From positions 82,076 through 146,075 of the forward strand of contig NZ_AMSG01000006.1 of assembly GCF_000300875.1 (NCBI RefSeq): a DNA stretch of 64,000 nt, read 5' to 3'. This document shows positions 24,646 to 33,999 of this stretch, piece after piece (the stretch's first letter is position 1; every line of letters starts with the position of its first letter). The position numbers and the translations under genes are program-made. The notes beneath the pieces are model-generated. The model made no database searches and was not told the origin of the DNA. It was given only the letters and a program-made list of their open reading frames with translations. This stretch comes from Galbibacter marinus. GTDB taxonomy: Bacteria > Bacteroidota > Bacteroidia > Flavobacteriales > Flavobacteriaceae.

Positions 24646-26070
24646 CTATTTGCCGATACAAAAATTGGCGAAAATATTCCCAAGCAAGTCATCTGATGTG
24701 ATTTGCCCTGTAATTTCTCCAAAGTGGTGAATTGCCTGTCTGATATCTATAGCCAACAGATCACTAGGTATGCCGTGTGCCATTCCGTCTTTAACTTTGT
24801 CAATTTCTTCTAAAGCCTTAAGTAACGAGTCGTAATGCCTTGAATTAGTAACAATAGTTTCATTGTTCCTTAAGGCTCCTGTATTAACAAAATCGTGGAG
24901 TATGTCCTTAAGTTCCTCGACTCCTGAATTCGTTTTTGCAGATATTAATAAAATTTTTGTTTTGTCTTTTTGCGTAATGATATCACTTATCTCATCAAGG
25001 ATAAAAAGTTGCTCTTCTTGGGCTAATTGATCTTTTTTATTAGCAATAATAACAAGGGGCTTTTGCGGAAACTTATTCCTTAGCTTCCTTAATTCAATTT
25101 TAATTGATTCAACGTTTGCTCTATCTTTCTTTACTCTAAGGCTGTCGATGATATAAACAACAACTTGAGATTGTTCTATTTTTTCAAAAGTTTTTCTAAT
25201 TCCAATGGTCTCGACTTCATCTTTAGTATCTCTAATTCCAGCGGTATCAATAAACCTAAACCCGATGCCTGCAATACTAATTTCATCTTCAATAGTATCT
25301 CTAGTAGTTCCAGCAATTGAACTCACAATAGCTCGTTCTTCGTTTAACAAGGTATTAAGTAAAGTGGATTTACCTACATTTGGTTCCCCAACAAGTGCTA
25401 CTGGAATACCGTTTTTAATGACATTACCTACTGCGAAGGAATCTATGAGTCGTTTGAGGACGAGTTGGATTCTCTCTAGAAGCTCATTGAATGCTCCTCT
25501 GTCTGCAAATTCAACATCCTCTTCTGCAAAGTCGAGTTCGAGTTCAATTAAAGATGCGAAGTTTAGAAGTTCTTCCCTTAGTTTTTTGATTTCGCTACTA
25601 AATCCGCCTCTCATTTGTTGCATCGCAATTTGATGACTCGCTTCATTCTCTGAGGCGATAAGGTCAGCTACTGCTTCGGCTTGACTTAGATCTAATTTCC
25701 CATTTAGGAAAGCTCTAAGGGTGAATTCACCCGCATTTGCCATCCTACATCCATTTCTTAAGAATAGCTGTAAAAGTTCTTGTTGGATGTACGGTGATCC
25801 ATGACAAGAAACTTCTACTACGTTTTCTCCAGTATAGGAGTTAGGAGCCTTAAACAAGGATACCAAAGTCTCATCATAAGTCTTGTTATCATCTACGATA
25901 TGACCTAGGTGAATAGTATGAGATTTTTGCTCGCTCAGCTTTTTATTGCTAACAGATCTAAAGTGTTGATCTGCTATAGCAATGGCTTGCTTTCCCGAGA
26001 GTCTAATGACTGCAATGGCACCAGAACCTGCGGGGGTAGCTAGTGCTGCGATGGTATCTTGCGTATTCAT
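24646..26070 (-). CDS. mnmE: tRNA uridine-5-carboxymethylaminomethyl(34) synthesis GTPase MnmE
   Basis: 474 aa from the ATG at 26070-26068 (MNTQDTIAALATPAGSGAIA). An N-terminal folate-binding domain, helical domain and inserted G domain are present, with GEPNVGKST, the switch DTAGIRDT and NKKD. The protein ends in the catalytic FCIGK. With MnmG it modifies U34 of several tRNAs in the cytoplasm. Complete and ordinary; its 3' end borders the integrase island. Confidence 0.97.
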   Translation of the reverse strand: MNTQDTIAALATPAGSGAIAVIRLSGKQAIAIADQHFRSVSNKKLSEQKSHTIHLGHIVDDNKTYDETLVSLFKAPNSYTGENVVEVSCHGSPYIQQELLQLFLRNGCRMANAGEFTLRAFLNGKLDLSQAEAVADLIASENEASHQIAMQQMRGGFSSEIKKLREELLNFASLIELELDFAEEDVEFADRGAFNELLERIQLVLKRLIDSFAVGNVIKNGIPVALVGEPNVGKSTLLNTLLNEERAIVSSIAGTTRDTIEDEISIAGIGFRFIDTAGIRDTKDEVETIGIRKTFEKIEQSQVVVYIIDSLRVKKDRANVESIKIELRKLRNKFPQKPLVIIANKKDQLAQEEQLFILDEISDIITQKDKTKILLISAKTNSGVEELKDILHDFVNTGALRNNETIVTNSRHYDSLLKALEEIDKVKDGMAHGIPSDLLAIDIRQAIHHFGEITGQITSDDLLGNIFANFCIGK

Positions 26071-26233
26071 TTCTTGAAATTTTGTACAAAAATACAAATA
26101 TATATACATCAACTACCAGCTGTGAATTTTTAGGAATCTATTTTAGTTTAACCAATAGTTAATTGTTGTTAAACTGTTGATTGTGAATCTTAATTTACGT
26201 ATATTAATCATGTAATTTAAAACGAGAAAGAAT

Positions 26234-26731
26234 ATGGATTATTTGAAATTAGACAAATCTCAAACTGAAAAAACGGTTTTTGAACTAAACGTATTACTTG
26301 CTGATTATCATTTGTATTATCAGAAGTTAAGAAATTTCCATTGGAATATTGTCGGTGAAAATTTCTTTGATCTTCACAATAAATTTGAAGAGTTATACAA
26401 TGATGCTAAGATTAAGATTGATGAGATAGCAGAACGTATATTAACTTTGAGAAATCAGCCTTTAAGTAACCTGTCGCAGTACCTCGATATTTCAAATATC
26501 AAGGAGTCAGATTCTGACCTTAAAGACAGGCAAATGATTGACACCCTTTTAAAAGATCACGGCCCATTATTAGAGCAAATGCGTAAAGTGCTCAGTACAG
26601 CTGAAGAAGGAGGAGATGAAGGTACTGTTGATATGATAGGGGCGTATATCCGTGAATTGGAAAAAACGTCTTGGATGCTAGATGCTTGGCGCACAAAGAC
26701 TGGTCAAACTGTAGCTAAATCAACATCCTAA
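26234..26731 (+). CDS. dps: Dps/ferritin-like DNA-protecting protein
   Basis: 165 aa four-helix Dps-type protein. Ferroxidase ligands are in place: LRNFHWNIVGENFFDLHNKF and EELYNDAKIKIDEIAERI; the C-terminal helix (DMIGAYIRELEKTSWMLDAW) is typical. It forms a dodecameric cage that stores iron, uses up peroxide and shields DNA. It is monocistronic, with a strong terminator downstream. Confidence 0.95.
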   Translation: MDYLKLDKSQTEKTVFELNVLLADYHLYYQKLRNFHWNIVGENFFDLHNKFEELYNDAKIKIDEIAERILTLRNQPLSNLSQYLDISNIKESDSDLKDRQMIDTLLKDHGPLLEQMRKVLSTAEEGGDEGTVDMIGAYIRELEKTSWMLDAWRTKTGQTVAKSTS

Positions 26732-26814
26732 AAACATTCAGTTAAACACTTTAGTGTTATATAAGATTGGATTTTTACCTCGGTCTAATAGGATGGATGA
26801 AGTATTAATATTAT

Positions 26815-26851
26815 AAAAACAGCTGGCATTACCAGCTGTTTTTATTTTTTT
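26815..26851 (+). terminator. rho-independent terminator after dps
   Basis: AAAAACAGCTGG pairs with CCAGCTGTTTTT around a CATTA loop, followed by a T-rich tail to 26851. Confidence 0.9.
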
Positions 26852-26936
26852 GGTCACAGGTTATAAAAATAAGATTCGTTGTAACATTTTTAATGTTTTA
26901 GCGTCTTATAGATATAAACCAATCAAAAAGTAAATC

Positions 26937-27278
26937 ATGAAACGAACAGATAATCAGCTTCTAGCAGTTACCCATCTTAGTCAATTGTTGCATTATTTTA
27001 CAGGGATTGGAGGTTTTGTACTTCCACTCATCTTATGGATTGTAAAAAAGGACAGTGTCATTGATATGGATGAGCATGGCAAGGCTATTTTAAATTTTCA
27101 AATCAGTATATTCATTTACGCCTTAATAAGTGTTCCTTTGATTTTTCTTTTTGGATTTGGGTTATTAGTCTTATTTGCAATTGTAATTATGTCTTTTGTA
27201 CTTCCTATTGTAAATGCGGTTAATTCAAGTAACGGGAGAGCCCCTTATTACCCGTTCAGTCTCCAAATTATAAGCTAA
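26937..27278 (+). CDS. DUF4870-family small membrane protein
   Basis: 113 aa with three hydrophobic segments. It opens with KRTDNQLLAVTHLSQLLHYF, then GIGGFVLPLILWIVKKDS, DMDEHGKAILNFQISIFIYA and a C-terminal IVNAVNSSNGRAPYYPFS, all typical of DUF4870. Inner membrane; function unknown. Stands alone between two terminators. Confidence 0.9.
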   Translation: MKRTDNQLLAVTHLSQLLHYFTGIGGFVLPLILWIVKKDSVIDMDEHGKAILNFQISIFIYALISVPLIFLFGFGLLVLFAIVIMSFVLPIVNAVNSSNGRAPYYPFSLQIIS

Positions 27279-27336
27279 TTAATTATAAGCTTACAACCTT
27301 CCTCAGAGTTCGTTAATAGTCTTTTATATAATTACA

Positions 27337-27376
27337 AAACCCCGCTCTAAATTAACACACAATTTAGACGGGGTTT
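27337..27376. terminator. bidirectional terminator between DUF4870 gene and dnaN
   Basis: AAACCCCG and CTAAATT on the left pair with AATTTAG and CGGGGTTT on the right around an ACACAC loop. The genes on either side converge, and A and T runs are present on both sides. Confidence 0.85.
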
Positions 27377-27437
27377 ATTACTTGGTATTTCGGTAATCCC
27401 ATTACAAGGTATGGGGTATATGATTTGTACTTTTAAA

Positions 27438-28556
27438 TTAATCGTTTATCATCACTGGCATAACCAGCATAGTGATGTGTTCACCTTCGTCCAATCCATC
27501 GATAGGAGATAAGATTCCTGCTCGACTTGGGACACTCATCTCTAAAGTGACATTGTCTGAATTCAAATTGCTTAGCATCTCATTTAAGAATTTGGAATTG
27601 AATCCAATGGCCATATCGTCACCTTGATAATCACAGGTCAAACGTTCTTCTGCTTTATTACTGTAATCAATATCTTCAGCTGAAATATTCAATTCTGCCC
27701 CTGCGATTTTTAATCGAATTTGATGAGTCGTTTTATTTGAGAATATGGAAACCCTTCTAACAGTACTATAAAATTGAGATCTGCTGATTGTAAGCTTATT
27801 TGGATTTTCCTTTGGAATAACTGCTTCATAATTAGGGTACTTGCCGTCTATGAGTCTACAGATAAGTTCAGTGTTGTCAAAAGTGAATTTAGCATTACTC
27901 ACGTTGTACTCAATTTTAACCTCACTTTCACTACCTTCTAAAATTCCTTTAAGAATATTCAATGGTTTTTTAGGCATAATGAACTCTGCAACCTGATCAG
28001 CAGTAACATCTGTCCTTTGATATTTAACTAATTTATGAGCATCGGTAGCAACAAAAGTTAAATTCTCAGTGGAAAATTGAAAGAAGACACCATTCATCAC
28101 TGGTCTTAGTTCATCATTTCCTGAAGCAAATATAGTTTTGTTGATAGCAGTAGCTAGTATATCACCTAAAATAACTGTAGTGCTGGCTTCCTCTAACTCT
28201 ATAGTGTTGGGGAATTCAGCACCATCAGCATAAGCTAATGCATATTTACCATGATTCGAGTTAATCTCGATGGTGTTGTTGTTTTCTACGATAAAAGTCA
28301 ATGGTTGCTCTGGAAAGGTTTTTAAAGTTTCCAAGAGAAGTCGGGCAGGTACCGCGATATTCCCTTGCGATTCTGATTCAACCTCTAGAACAGCACTCAT
28401 TGTAGTTTCTAAATCGGATGCTGAAACCGTTAATTTATCTTTATCTAATTCAAACAAAAAGTTGTCCAAGATTGGGAGGGTATTTTTACTATTGATTACC
28501 CCGCCTAAAACCTGAAGTTGTTTTAATAAATACGTACTTGATATAATAAATTTCAT
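27438..28556 (-). CDS. dnaN: DNA polymerase III subunit beta (sliding clamp)
   Basis: 372 aa from ATG 28556-28554 (MKFIISSTYLLKQLQVLGGV). The three-domain clamp is complete: TLPILDNFLFEL, RLLLETLKTFPEQPLTFIVE, FATDAHKLVKY-type segment (VATDAHKLVKYQRTD) and the C-terminal ITMLVMPVMI. The dimeric ring tethers the replicase to DNA. In Flavobacteria dnaN is often next to gldG/gldF rather than dnaA, as here. Confidence 0.97.
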   Translation of the reverse strand: MKFIISSTYLLKQLQVLGGVINSKNTLPILDNFLFELDKDKLTVSASDLETTMSAVLEVESESQGNIAVPARLLLETLKTFPEQPLTFIVENNNTIEINSNHGKYALAYADGAEFPNTIELEEASTTVILGDILATAINKTIFASGNDELRPVMNGVFFQFSTENLTFVATDAHKLVKYQRTDVTADQVAEFIMPKKPLNILKGILEGSESEVKIEYNVSNAKFTFDNTELICRLIDGKYPNYEAVIPKENPNKLTISRSQFYSTVRRVSIFSNKTTHQIRLKIAGAELNISAEDIDYSNKAEERLTCDYQGDDMAIGFNSKFLNEMLSNLNSDNVTLEMSVPSRAGILSPIDGLDEGEHITMLVMPVMIND

Positions 28557-28628
28557 CGAATGCATAGTTTTCTATCACTTACAAAGATATCTGAATTGAT
28601 TTTTTTTTGGAAAATAACTTATTAACAT

Positions 28629-30293
28629 TTAATGTCCATACTTTTTGCGTCTTATATAGTAAAATACAGAACCGAAAAGGAGCATTATAACTATGGGAAG
28701 GCCTATGTTTACTACTTGCCACCATGATTTTTGTTTATAAGTTTCTTGCTTGTCAAGTAAGGGGATCGAAATTTCTTTAGAACGAATGTTTATAAGTCCA
28801 TTATCTTGAACAAGGTAATTAACGCAATTAAGTAAAAAATTTCTATTGCCATAAAGTTGTTTAGTCCAAGGATCAATTCCACCGACAAGAGGCTTATTAT
28901 TGGCATAAGTATAATTGATGATATCACCATCACTTATTACAATCATCTTGTTTGGATTTGTATTTTTCTCGACCAAAACATCTGGTGTAAATGGTTTTAC
29001 TCGATTGCTGTATGCGGAATTAAATTGACCTTCCAAAAGTACTCCCAAAATCTTAGGATCTTCGCTAAATTCTGAAAGGTTAGGTGGGCTGTCGAATTCA
29101 TCTAAGCTATAGTTTCTTGGCACCCCAACCGCTCTTGATTGGTCCGAACTTTGGAGTAATATAGTTTTTTCGATGCCATTGGAAAGTGTATCTATGCTGT
29201 TAGCAAACTCTAGTTTTACAACATTCAGACTTTTGTTTATAGGATGGTTGTTTAATGAGGAAACCATTGGACTATAAAACCAATTTAAAGGAATCTCACC
29301 ATTGGCATCAGTTACAGTTACTGGCGTTGACATAAGATCTTGCACGAGATCCTTATTGATGCGCACCCCGTATTTAAAAAGCATGTCATCTAACTTTAAA
29401 TTCATCGGAAAGGCCAGGGATCTAAAGTTTTCATTCTGTAAACTGTCCAAATCAGCAGTAACCTGATCGAGTAACCAAAGGGTTTTCCCCCCGTTTAGGA
29501 TATACTGATCTAAGATCATTTTTTCATTTTCTGAAAATGCCTCTGTGGGTTTTGCAATTATGGCTGCGTGGAAGCGTTTTAGATTATCTAATGTGCTTTG
29601 AGGTTGTTGCTGAAGTGAATCCATGTTGAATTCAGCTAGATGATAATAATTCTGTAGATTTCGTAAAAAATCAGCCATGTATTTATCATCCATTTCCCCT
29701 TGTCCCTTAATAACTGCGATGGATTTTTTATCTGTAACGGTCACTTGGTAAATAGCATCAGCTAAGGTATGTTCAAGCTGTTGTACTGAATTGTTTATGC
29801 GAGATTCTGTATTAGATCCAAGGCTGTTGTTTAATAGCGAAGCTTTAACTGTTTTGTTACCAGAATTTACCATTGCCCAAGGAAAGATCATCTCTCTTGA
29901 GACGCTATTGCCTTCTTCTATGGTTACACTAGCTGGAGTTAGTCCTAGTTCCATTAGTGATTGCGCGATTTGATCTTTGGTTCCGTCGCTTTCCATTGGA
30001 TCCACAATACTGAAAACGATATAGTCATTCACGCTGCTAAATTCTTCGAGCAACTGTCTAGTCTCTGTTTGAAGACGCTTGAATTCTGCTGGAGGATTTC
30101 CACCTAATAGAACATCAATAAAAATTGGTCTTTCAACATTTTTAAGGAGCTCTTTTGTGGGGTCAGAGAGTGTGTATCGTTTGTCTTTGGTTAGATCTAA
30201 ACGCAAGACGAAGAATGAAGCGATAAAATTGATCGCAATCAGCACTACAATTGGGAGCAGTATTTTCTTTGCTATGTTTTTAATTCTATTCAC
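28629..30293 (-). CDS. gldG: gliding-motility ABC transporter auxiliary protein GldG
   Basis: 554 aa. An N-terminal membrane helix (ILLPIVVLIAINFIASFFVL), a large extracytoplasmic domain of the ABC-2 auxiliary type (RYTLSDPTKELLKNVERPIF, NGGKTLWLLDQVTADLDSLQ) and a C-terminal helix (VNIGLPIVIMLLFGSVFYYI). GldG works with the GldF permease in the Gld ABC transporter linked to gliding motility. It overlaps gldF by 4 bp, which shows translational coupling. Confidence 0.93.
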   Translation of the reverse strand: MNRIKNIAKKILLPIVVLIAINFIASFFVLRLDLTKDKRYTLSDPTKELLKNVERPIFIDVLLGGNPPAEFKRLQTETRQLLEEFSSVNDYIVFSIVDPMESDGTKDQIAQSLMELGLTPASVTIEEGNSVSREMIFPWAMVNSGNKTVKASLLNNSLGSNTESRINNSVQQLEHTLADAIYQVTVTDKKSIAVIKGQGEMDDKYMADFLRNLQNYYHLAEFNMDSLQQQPQSTLDNLKRFHAAIIAKPTEAFSENEKMILDQYILNGGKTLWLLDQVTADLDSLQNENFRSLAFPMNLKLDDMLFKYGVRINKDLVQDLMSTPVTVTDANGEIPLNWFYSPMVSSLNNHPINKSLNVVKLEFANSIDTLSNGIEKTILLQSSDQSRAVGVPRNYSLDEFDSPPNLSEFSEDPKILGVLLEGQFNSAYSNRVKPFTPDVLVEKNTNPNKMIVISDGDIINYTYANNKPLVGGIDPWTKQLYGNRNFLLNCVNYLVQDNGLINIRSKEISIPLLDKQETYKQKSWWQVVNIGLPIVIMLLFGSVFYYIRRKKYGH

Positions 30294-31006
30294 AGTTTAT
30301 GGTTCAATTTTAGGGTGGTCAAAAATAAAAAGAAGCTGGTAATACTGATAAAATATATAAGATCCCTCAGATCTAATACCCCACGACTAATGCTGTCATA
30401 GTGGTATTTTAAACTCCAGCTTTCTAAAAACTCAAGTCCGTTTAAAGTTGAAAATTCTGCTAGGCCGTAATAGCAAATAAAACAAATAAGCATAGCAGAA
30501 ATAAAAGCGGTGATTTGATTCTCAGTAAATGAAGAGGTGAAAATTCCAATAGCGGTATAGGCGCCTATTAAAAAACATAGCCCAAAATAGGAGCCGATAA
30601 TGCTACCTAGATCGATGGAACCTTTTGGACTTGCTAAAGTCCAAATGGTATACACATAAAGTAGTGTTGGAAGTAAGGCGAGAATGATTAGGGTAAAACT
30701 ACCCAAAAATTTTCCAAGTATAATTTGATTCTTTGTAATAGGGTGGGAGAGAAGAAGCTCTAACGTACCTGACCTTTTTTCCTGGGCAATGGTACTCATA
30801 GTCACTGCGGGAATTAGTAATAATAATACCCATGGGGCTAATTGAAAAAAGGGGTATAAGTCAGCAAAACCACCTTCGAGTATGTTGAATTCACCCTTAA
30901 ATAACCACAGGAACAGACCGTTTAAACACAAGAACAAACCGATGACTAAATAACCAATAGGTGAGCAGAAGAAGCTGCTAATTTCTCTGTTTATGATTGC
31001 TTTCAT
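30290..31006 (-). CDS. gldF: gliding-motility ABC transporter permease GldF
   Basis: 238 aa with six hydrophobic segments. It starts MKAIINREISSFFCSPIGYL, typical of ABC-2 permeases, and has the conserved AQEKRSGTLELLLSHPITKN segment. It forms the membrane channel of the Gld transporter with GldG; the ATPase GldA is not in this window. The ATG of gldG lies in its end. Confidence 0.93.
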   Translation of the reverse strand: MKAIINREISSFFCSPIGYLVIGLFLCLNGLFLWLFKGEFNILEGGFADLYPFFQLAPWVLLLLIPAVTMSTIAQEKRSGTLELLLSHPITKNQIILGKFLGSFTLIILALLPTLLYVYTIWTLASPKGSIDLGSIIGSYFGLCFLIGAYTAIGIFTSSFTENQITAFISAMLICFICYYGLAEFSTLNGLEFLESWSLKYHYDSISRGVLDLRDLIYFISITSFFLFLTTLKLNHKL

Positions 31007-31084
31007 TAGCGGATGTTACAGTTTTTGGATAAAATGATCAATTTAGTTCTATTTGCCATAAACGTATGGGTTTGTGTAGTTGTT

Positions 31085-31912
31085 TTAAGTGAACTTTAAG
31101 GTGACTACATCTCTATAGTTTAATCCTAATAAACTGGAGGCGCCTCCCACGGTGTCTAGATTACTTTTGTAAATAGCAATTTCAATTAAATTTGCTGAAT
31201 TGAAAATAGCCAGTTTTTCCCCGTCCTTGTTGATCTGTACATCAGAGCTGAAATTTATAATATCACTATACTTTGAATGAATATTGGTGAATCTATGATT
31301 CCGAGCCCACAATTCAAAATTTCTTCCTCTACGATGTTTCTCAAATAATTTTCTTGGAATATTAGTCACCACATTTCCGTAATTGTCTATGTAAATCACA
31401 TTACCTGTTATTTGATTCTCTTGGTGATTTATAGTGGGTTCTAGGTCTTTTAAGGTTTTGAGTTGTTCCAATGGCTTTCCTATGACATCTAGAGTTCCGC
31501 CTCTTGTAATGTGGGCAGCAACATTTATAAATACATCCAGAACAGGGAATACACTCGCAATGCGATCATGGATGTTGATCTCGACCAACTTCTCTGGTTT
31601 TATTTCAGAGGTCAAGAATGATAAAATACCATTGTCCGCCCCAATGAAGTAATGATCGTCAATCAGCGCGGCCACGTGTTTGTTAACTGGTGTGAGTTCA
31701 GAATCGACTCCGATGATGTGTATGCTCCCTTTTGGGAATGTTTTATAGGCGTTTTTTAGTATATAAGAGGCCTCCAATATGTTGAATGGACTCACATTGT
31801 GCGATATGTCCACAATGTTTGCATGCTCTATTTCGCTTAGGATATACCCCTTAATGGCACCTACAAAGTGATCTCTGACCCCAAAATCTGTAGTTAATGT
31901 TAATATTGCCAT
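31085..31912 (-). CDS. SAM hydroxide adenosyltransferase (DUF62 family)
   Basis: 275 aa. It begins MAILTLTTDFGVRDHFVGAI, with the conserved Asp/Phe segment of the family, followed by VDISHNVSPFNILEASYILK, HIIGVDSE and FIGADNGILSFL. The C-terminal domain has GNVIYIDNYGNVVTNI. Members hydrolyse S-adenosylmethionine to adenosine and methionine; fluorinases and chlorinases are relatives, but the sequence here fits the common hydrolase. Part of the gldG-gldF-phoH neighbourhood typical of Flavobacteria. Confidence 0.92.
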   Translation of the reverse strand: MAILTLTTDFGVRDHFVGAIKGYILSEIEHANIVDISHNVSPFNILEASYILKNAYKTFPKGSIHIIGVDSELTPVNKHVAALIDDHYFIGADNGILSFLTSEIKPEKLVEINIHDRIASVFPVLDVFINVAAHITRGGTLDVIGKPLEQLKTLKDLEPTINHQENQITGNVIYIDNYGNVVTNIPRKLFEKHRRGRNFELWARNHRFTNIHSKYSDIINFSSDVQINKDGEKLAIFNSANLIEIAIYKSNLDTVGGASSLLGLNYRDVVTLKFT

Positions 31913-32102
31913 TTGCGAATTGTTGTTGTTTTTTTAATTTAAGAGCGAATTTTTTACTTAAGTTTGTTATATGCCAATCTGGTTTTTGGAGATTGCGTTA
32001 AAACCAAACACAAACCTACTAAAAAGTAACAGAATTAACCATTTTAAAACATACTTTTTGTGTTAAGATCCGTTAAAGAAATATTCACATAAATTAAAGC
32101 TT

Positions 32103-33059
32103 TTGAACGAACTCATTATTGAACTTACAGAGATTAACCCTAAAGAATTCTTTGGGGCTGGGAACGCTAATATTGATTTATTAAAGAAATATTTTCCAAA
32201 ACTAAAAATAGTAGCAAGAGGGAATAAATTAAAGGTCTACGGCGATCAAGATCATTTAGAGGAATTTGACAAGCGTTTAGATATGCTTGTTACCCACTTT
32301 GGGAAGTACAATAAATTGGATGAAAATATCATTGAACGAATTCTAATAAGCGACAATGGGCAGGAATACCTAGATGTGGCTGCAAATGGAGAGGTGTTAG
32401 TTCACGGTGTTAATGGTCGTTTAATAAAGGCTCAGACAGTCAATCAGCAAAAGTTAGTTGATCTGATGAAAAAGAACGATATGGTTTTTGCTATTGGACC
32501 TGCGGGTACTGGAAAGACCTATACAGGGGTGGCACTGGCTGTAAAAGCGCTTAAAGAAAAACAAGTTCGTCGTATCATACTTACACGTCCGGCAGTGGAG
32601 GCAGGAGAAAATCTAGGATTTTTACCAGGTGATTTAAAAGAAAAACTCGATCCATACATGCAGCCGCTATATGATGCGCTAAGAGATATGATTTCCCCAG
32701 AAAAACTTCAAAATTATATTGAAACTGGAATAATTCAAATCGCTCCGATGGCCTTTATGAGAGGACGAACTTTAGATAACGCCTTTGTAATCTTGGATGA
32801 GGCTCAAAACACCTCTCATGCCCAAATGAAAATGTTTTTAACCAGAATGGGTAAGAACGCAAAGTTCATGATCACTGGTGATCCAGGTCAAATTGACCTA
32901 CCACGTCGTATTACCTCTGGATTGAAGGAAGCTATTCTGATTTTAAAGGATGTAAAAGGGATTGGAATACTGTATCTTGATGATAAAGATGTAATTCGCC
33001 ACCGTTTGGTCAAGGAAATTATATCTTCTTATAAAAAGATAGAGCACAGTAATTCCTAG
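32103..33059 (+). CDS. phoH: PhoH-family ATPase
   Basis: 318 aa. The start codon is TTG at 32103, giving MNELIIELTEINPKEFFGAG, which matches the usual start of flavobacterial PhoH; no in-frame ATG lies close upstream. The Walker A GPAGTGKTYTGVALA and the Walker B FVILDEAQNTSHAQMKMFL of the PhoH/superfamily 1 helicase-like fold are intact, as is MITGDPGQIDLPR. Cytoplasmic; linked to RNA metabolism and phosphate starvation in other bacteria. Divergent from the DUF62 gene. Confidence 0.94.
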   Translation: MNELIIELTEINPKEFFGAGNANIDLLKKYFPKLKIVARGNKLKVYGDQDHLEEFDKRLDMLVTHFGKYNKLDENIIERILISDNGQEYLDVAANGEVLVHGVNGRLIKAQTVNQQKLVDLMKKNDMVFAIGPAGTGKTYTGVALAVKALKEKQVRRIILTRPAVEAGENLGFLPGDLKEKLDPYMQPLYDALRDMISPEKLQNYIETGIIQIAPMAFMRGRTLDNAFVILDEAQNTSHAQMKMFLTRMGKNAKFMITGDPGQIDLPRRITSGLKEAILILKDVKGIGILYLDDKDVIRHRLVKEIISSYKKIEHSNS

Positions 33060-33065
33060 GTAGGC

Positions 33066-33698
33066 TTACTTATCATAGGGGAATTTACGGGTTGATTTCC
33101 GCATCATAGCCTCTATGATGTCATAGGTGTTTTTACCCGATTTCCGATTGATTACCTTTTCATATTTCCACAAGAGTTTACCTGTATCACCATCGCTTAG
33201 CTTGATCGCAATCCGCCCATAGTCGGAAGTTCCAGAGATGAAGGATATAAAATCAAAATCTGTAGATACTCCTTCTGAAATAAGAGCTTTAAGGGTTAAG
33301 TCACCTGAAATCACAGCATCTACATTTAGGATCTTGCAGAGTTCCTGGGAGGTGTGGATGTCAATATTTTTTTCCGAAATATCATTTTTGGCCAATATGG
33401 CATTGGTATTTTTAATGTCTTGAAACGAGACGCGGTAATCTTTGCGTTTATGAAGTTTTAAAAAATAGGATTCGAGCGCATTTTGAACCTCATACCCTTC
33501 TTTTTCTTGGAGTGACTCTAACTGCTGAGGTGTAAGGCTTTTATTCTCTAACTCTAATCGAGCTTTAAAAGGTAAGATGGCAACTGTTTTATGGTCCTTG
33601 CTCAGCTCTTCAAAATGTTCACTTTGATAAATTAATTTTTGTCCGAATCCGCTTACGCATACTAGAATTGTGGCAAGTAAGAAAAGTGTTTGCTTCAT
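33066..33698 (-). CDS. secreted protein with TolB/CsgG-like fold, unknown role
   Basis: 210 aa with signal peptide (MKQTLFLLATILVCVSGFGQ). The mature part has a VAILPFKARLELENK strand, VQNALESYFLKL helix, ELCKILNVDAVISGDLTLKA and a DGDTGKLLWKYEKVI strand. This pattern resembles periplasmic TolB-N/CsgG/LpoB-type domains. No lipobox, so it is probably periplasmic. Function not known. It is convergent with phoH (6-bp gap). The 300-bp gap 33699-33999 to the next gene holds no feature that I recognise. Confidence 0.65.
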   Translation of the reverse strand: MKQTLFLLATILVCVSGFGQKLIYQSEHFEELSKDHKTVAILPFKARLELENKSLTPQQLESLQEKEGYEVQNALESYFLKLHKRKDYRVSFQDIKNTNAILAKNDISEKNIDIHTSQELCKILNVDAVISGDLTLKALISEGVSTDFDFISFISGTSDYGRIAIKLSDGDTGKLLWKYEKVINRKSGKNTYDIIEAMMRKSTRKFPYDK

Positions 33699-33999
33699 GT
33701 TATTAGCGCATTAATCTTGCTTTTAAATTTTAACAAGGTTTTATGTAGTCTGTGATCACTTAAAATAGGGTTTGTTGCAGTGATCGGTTACCAATAGTTA
33801 GTCGTTCTTATTTTTAGAAGTTCAAAAGTATAGAAATTCTACAATTCGGCCTTGTTTTCTCAGCAATAATTCAAGTATTTTGAACTTTTAACTTTTCCTT
33901 TAGAATGTAAAGAAACAAAGCTAAAGCCTAGGTGTTTTATCCCAGGGATCGTTACGGCAGATAGTTGATTAATCTGAGTGATTAGTAGTGCTTTTTAGG

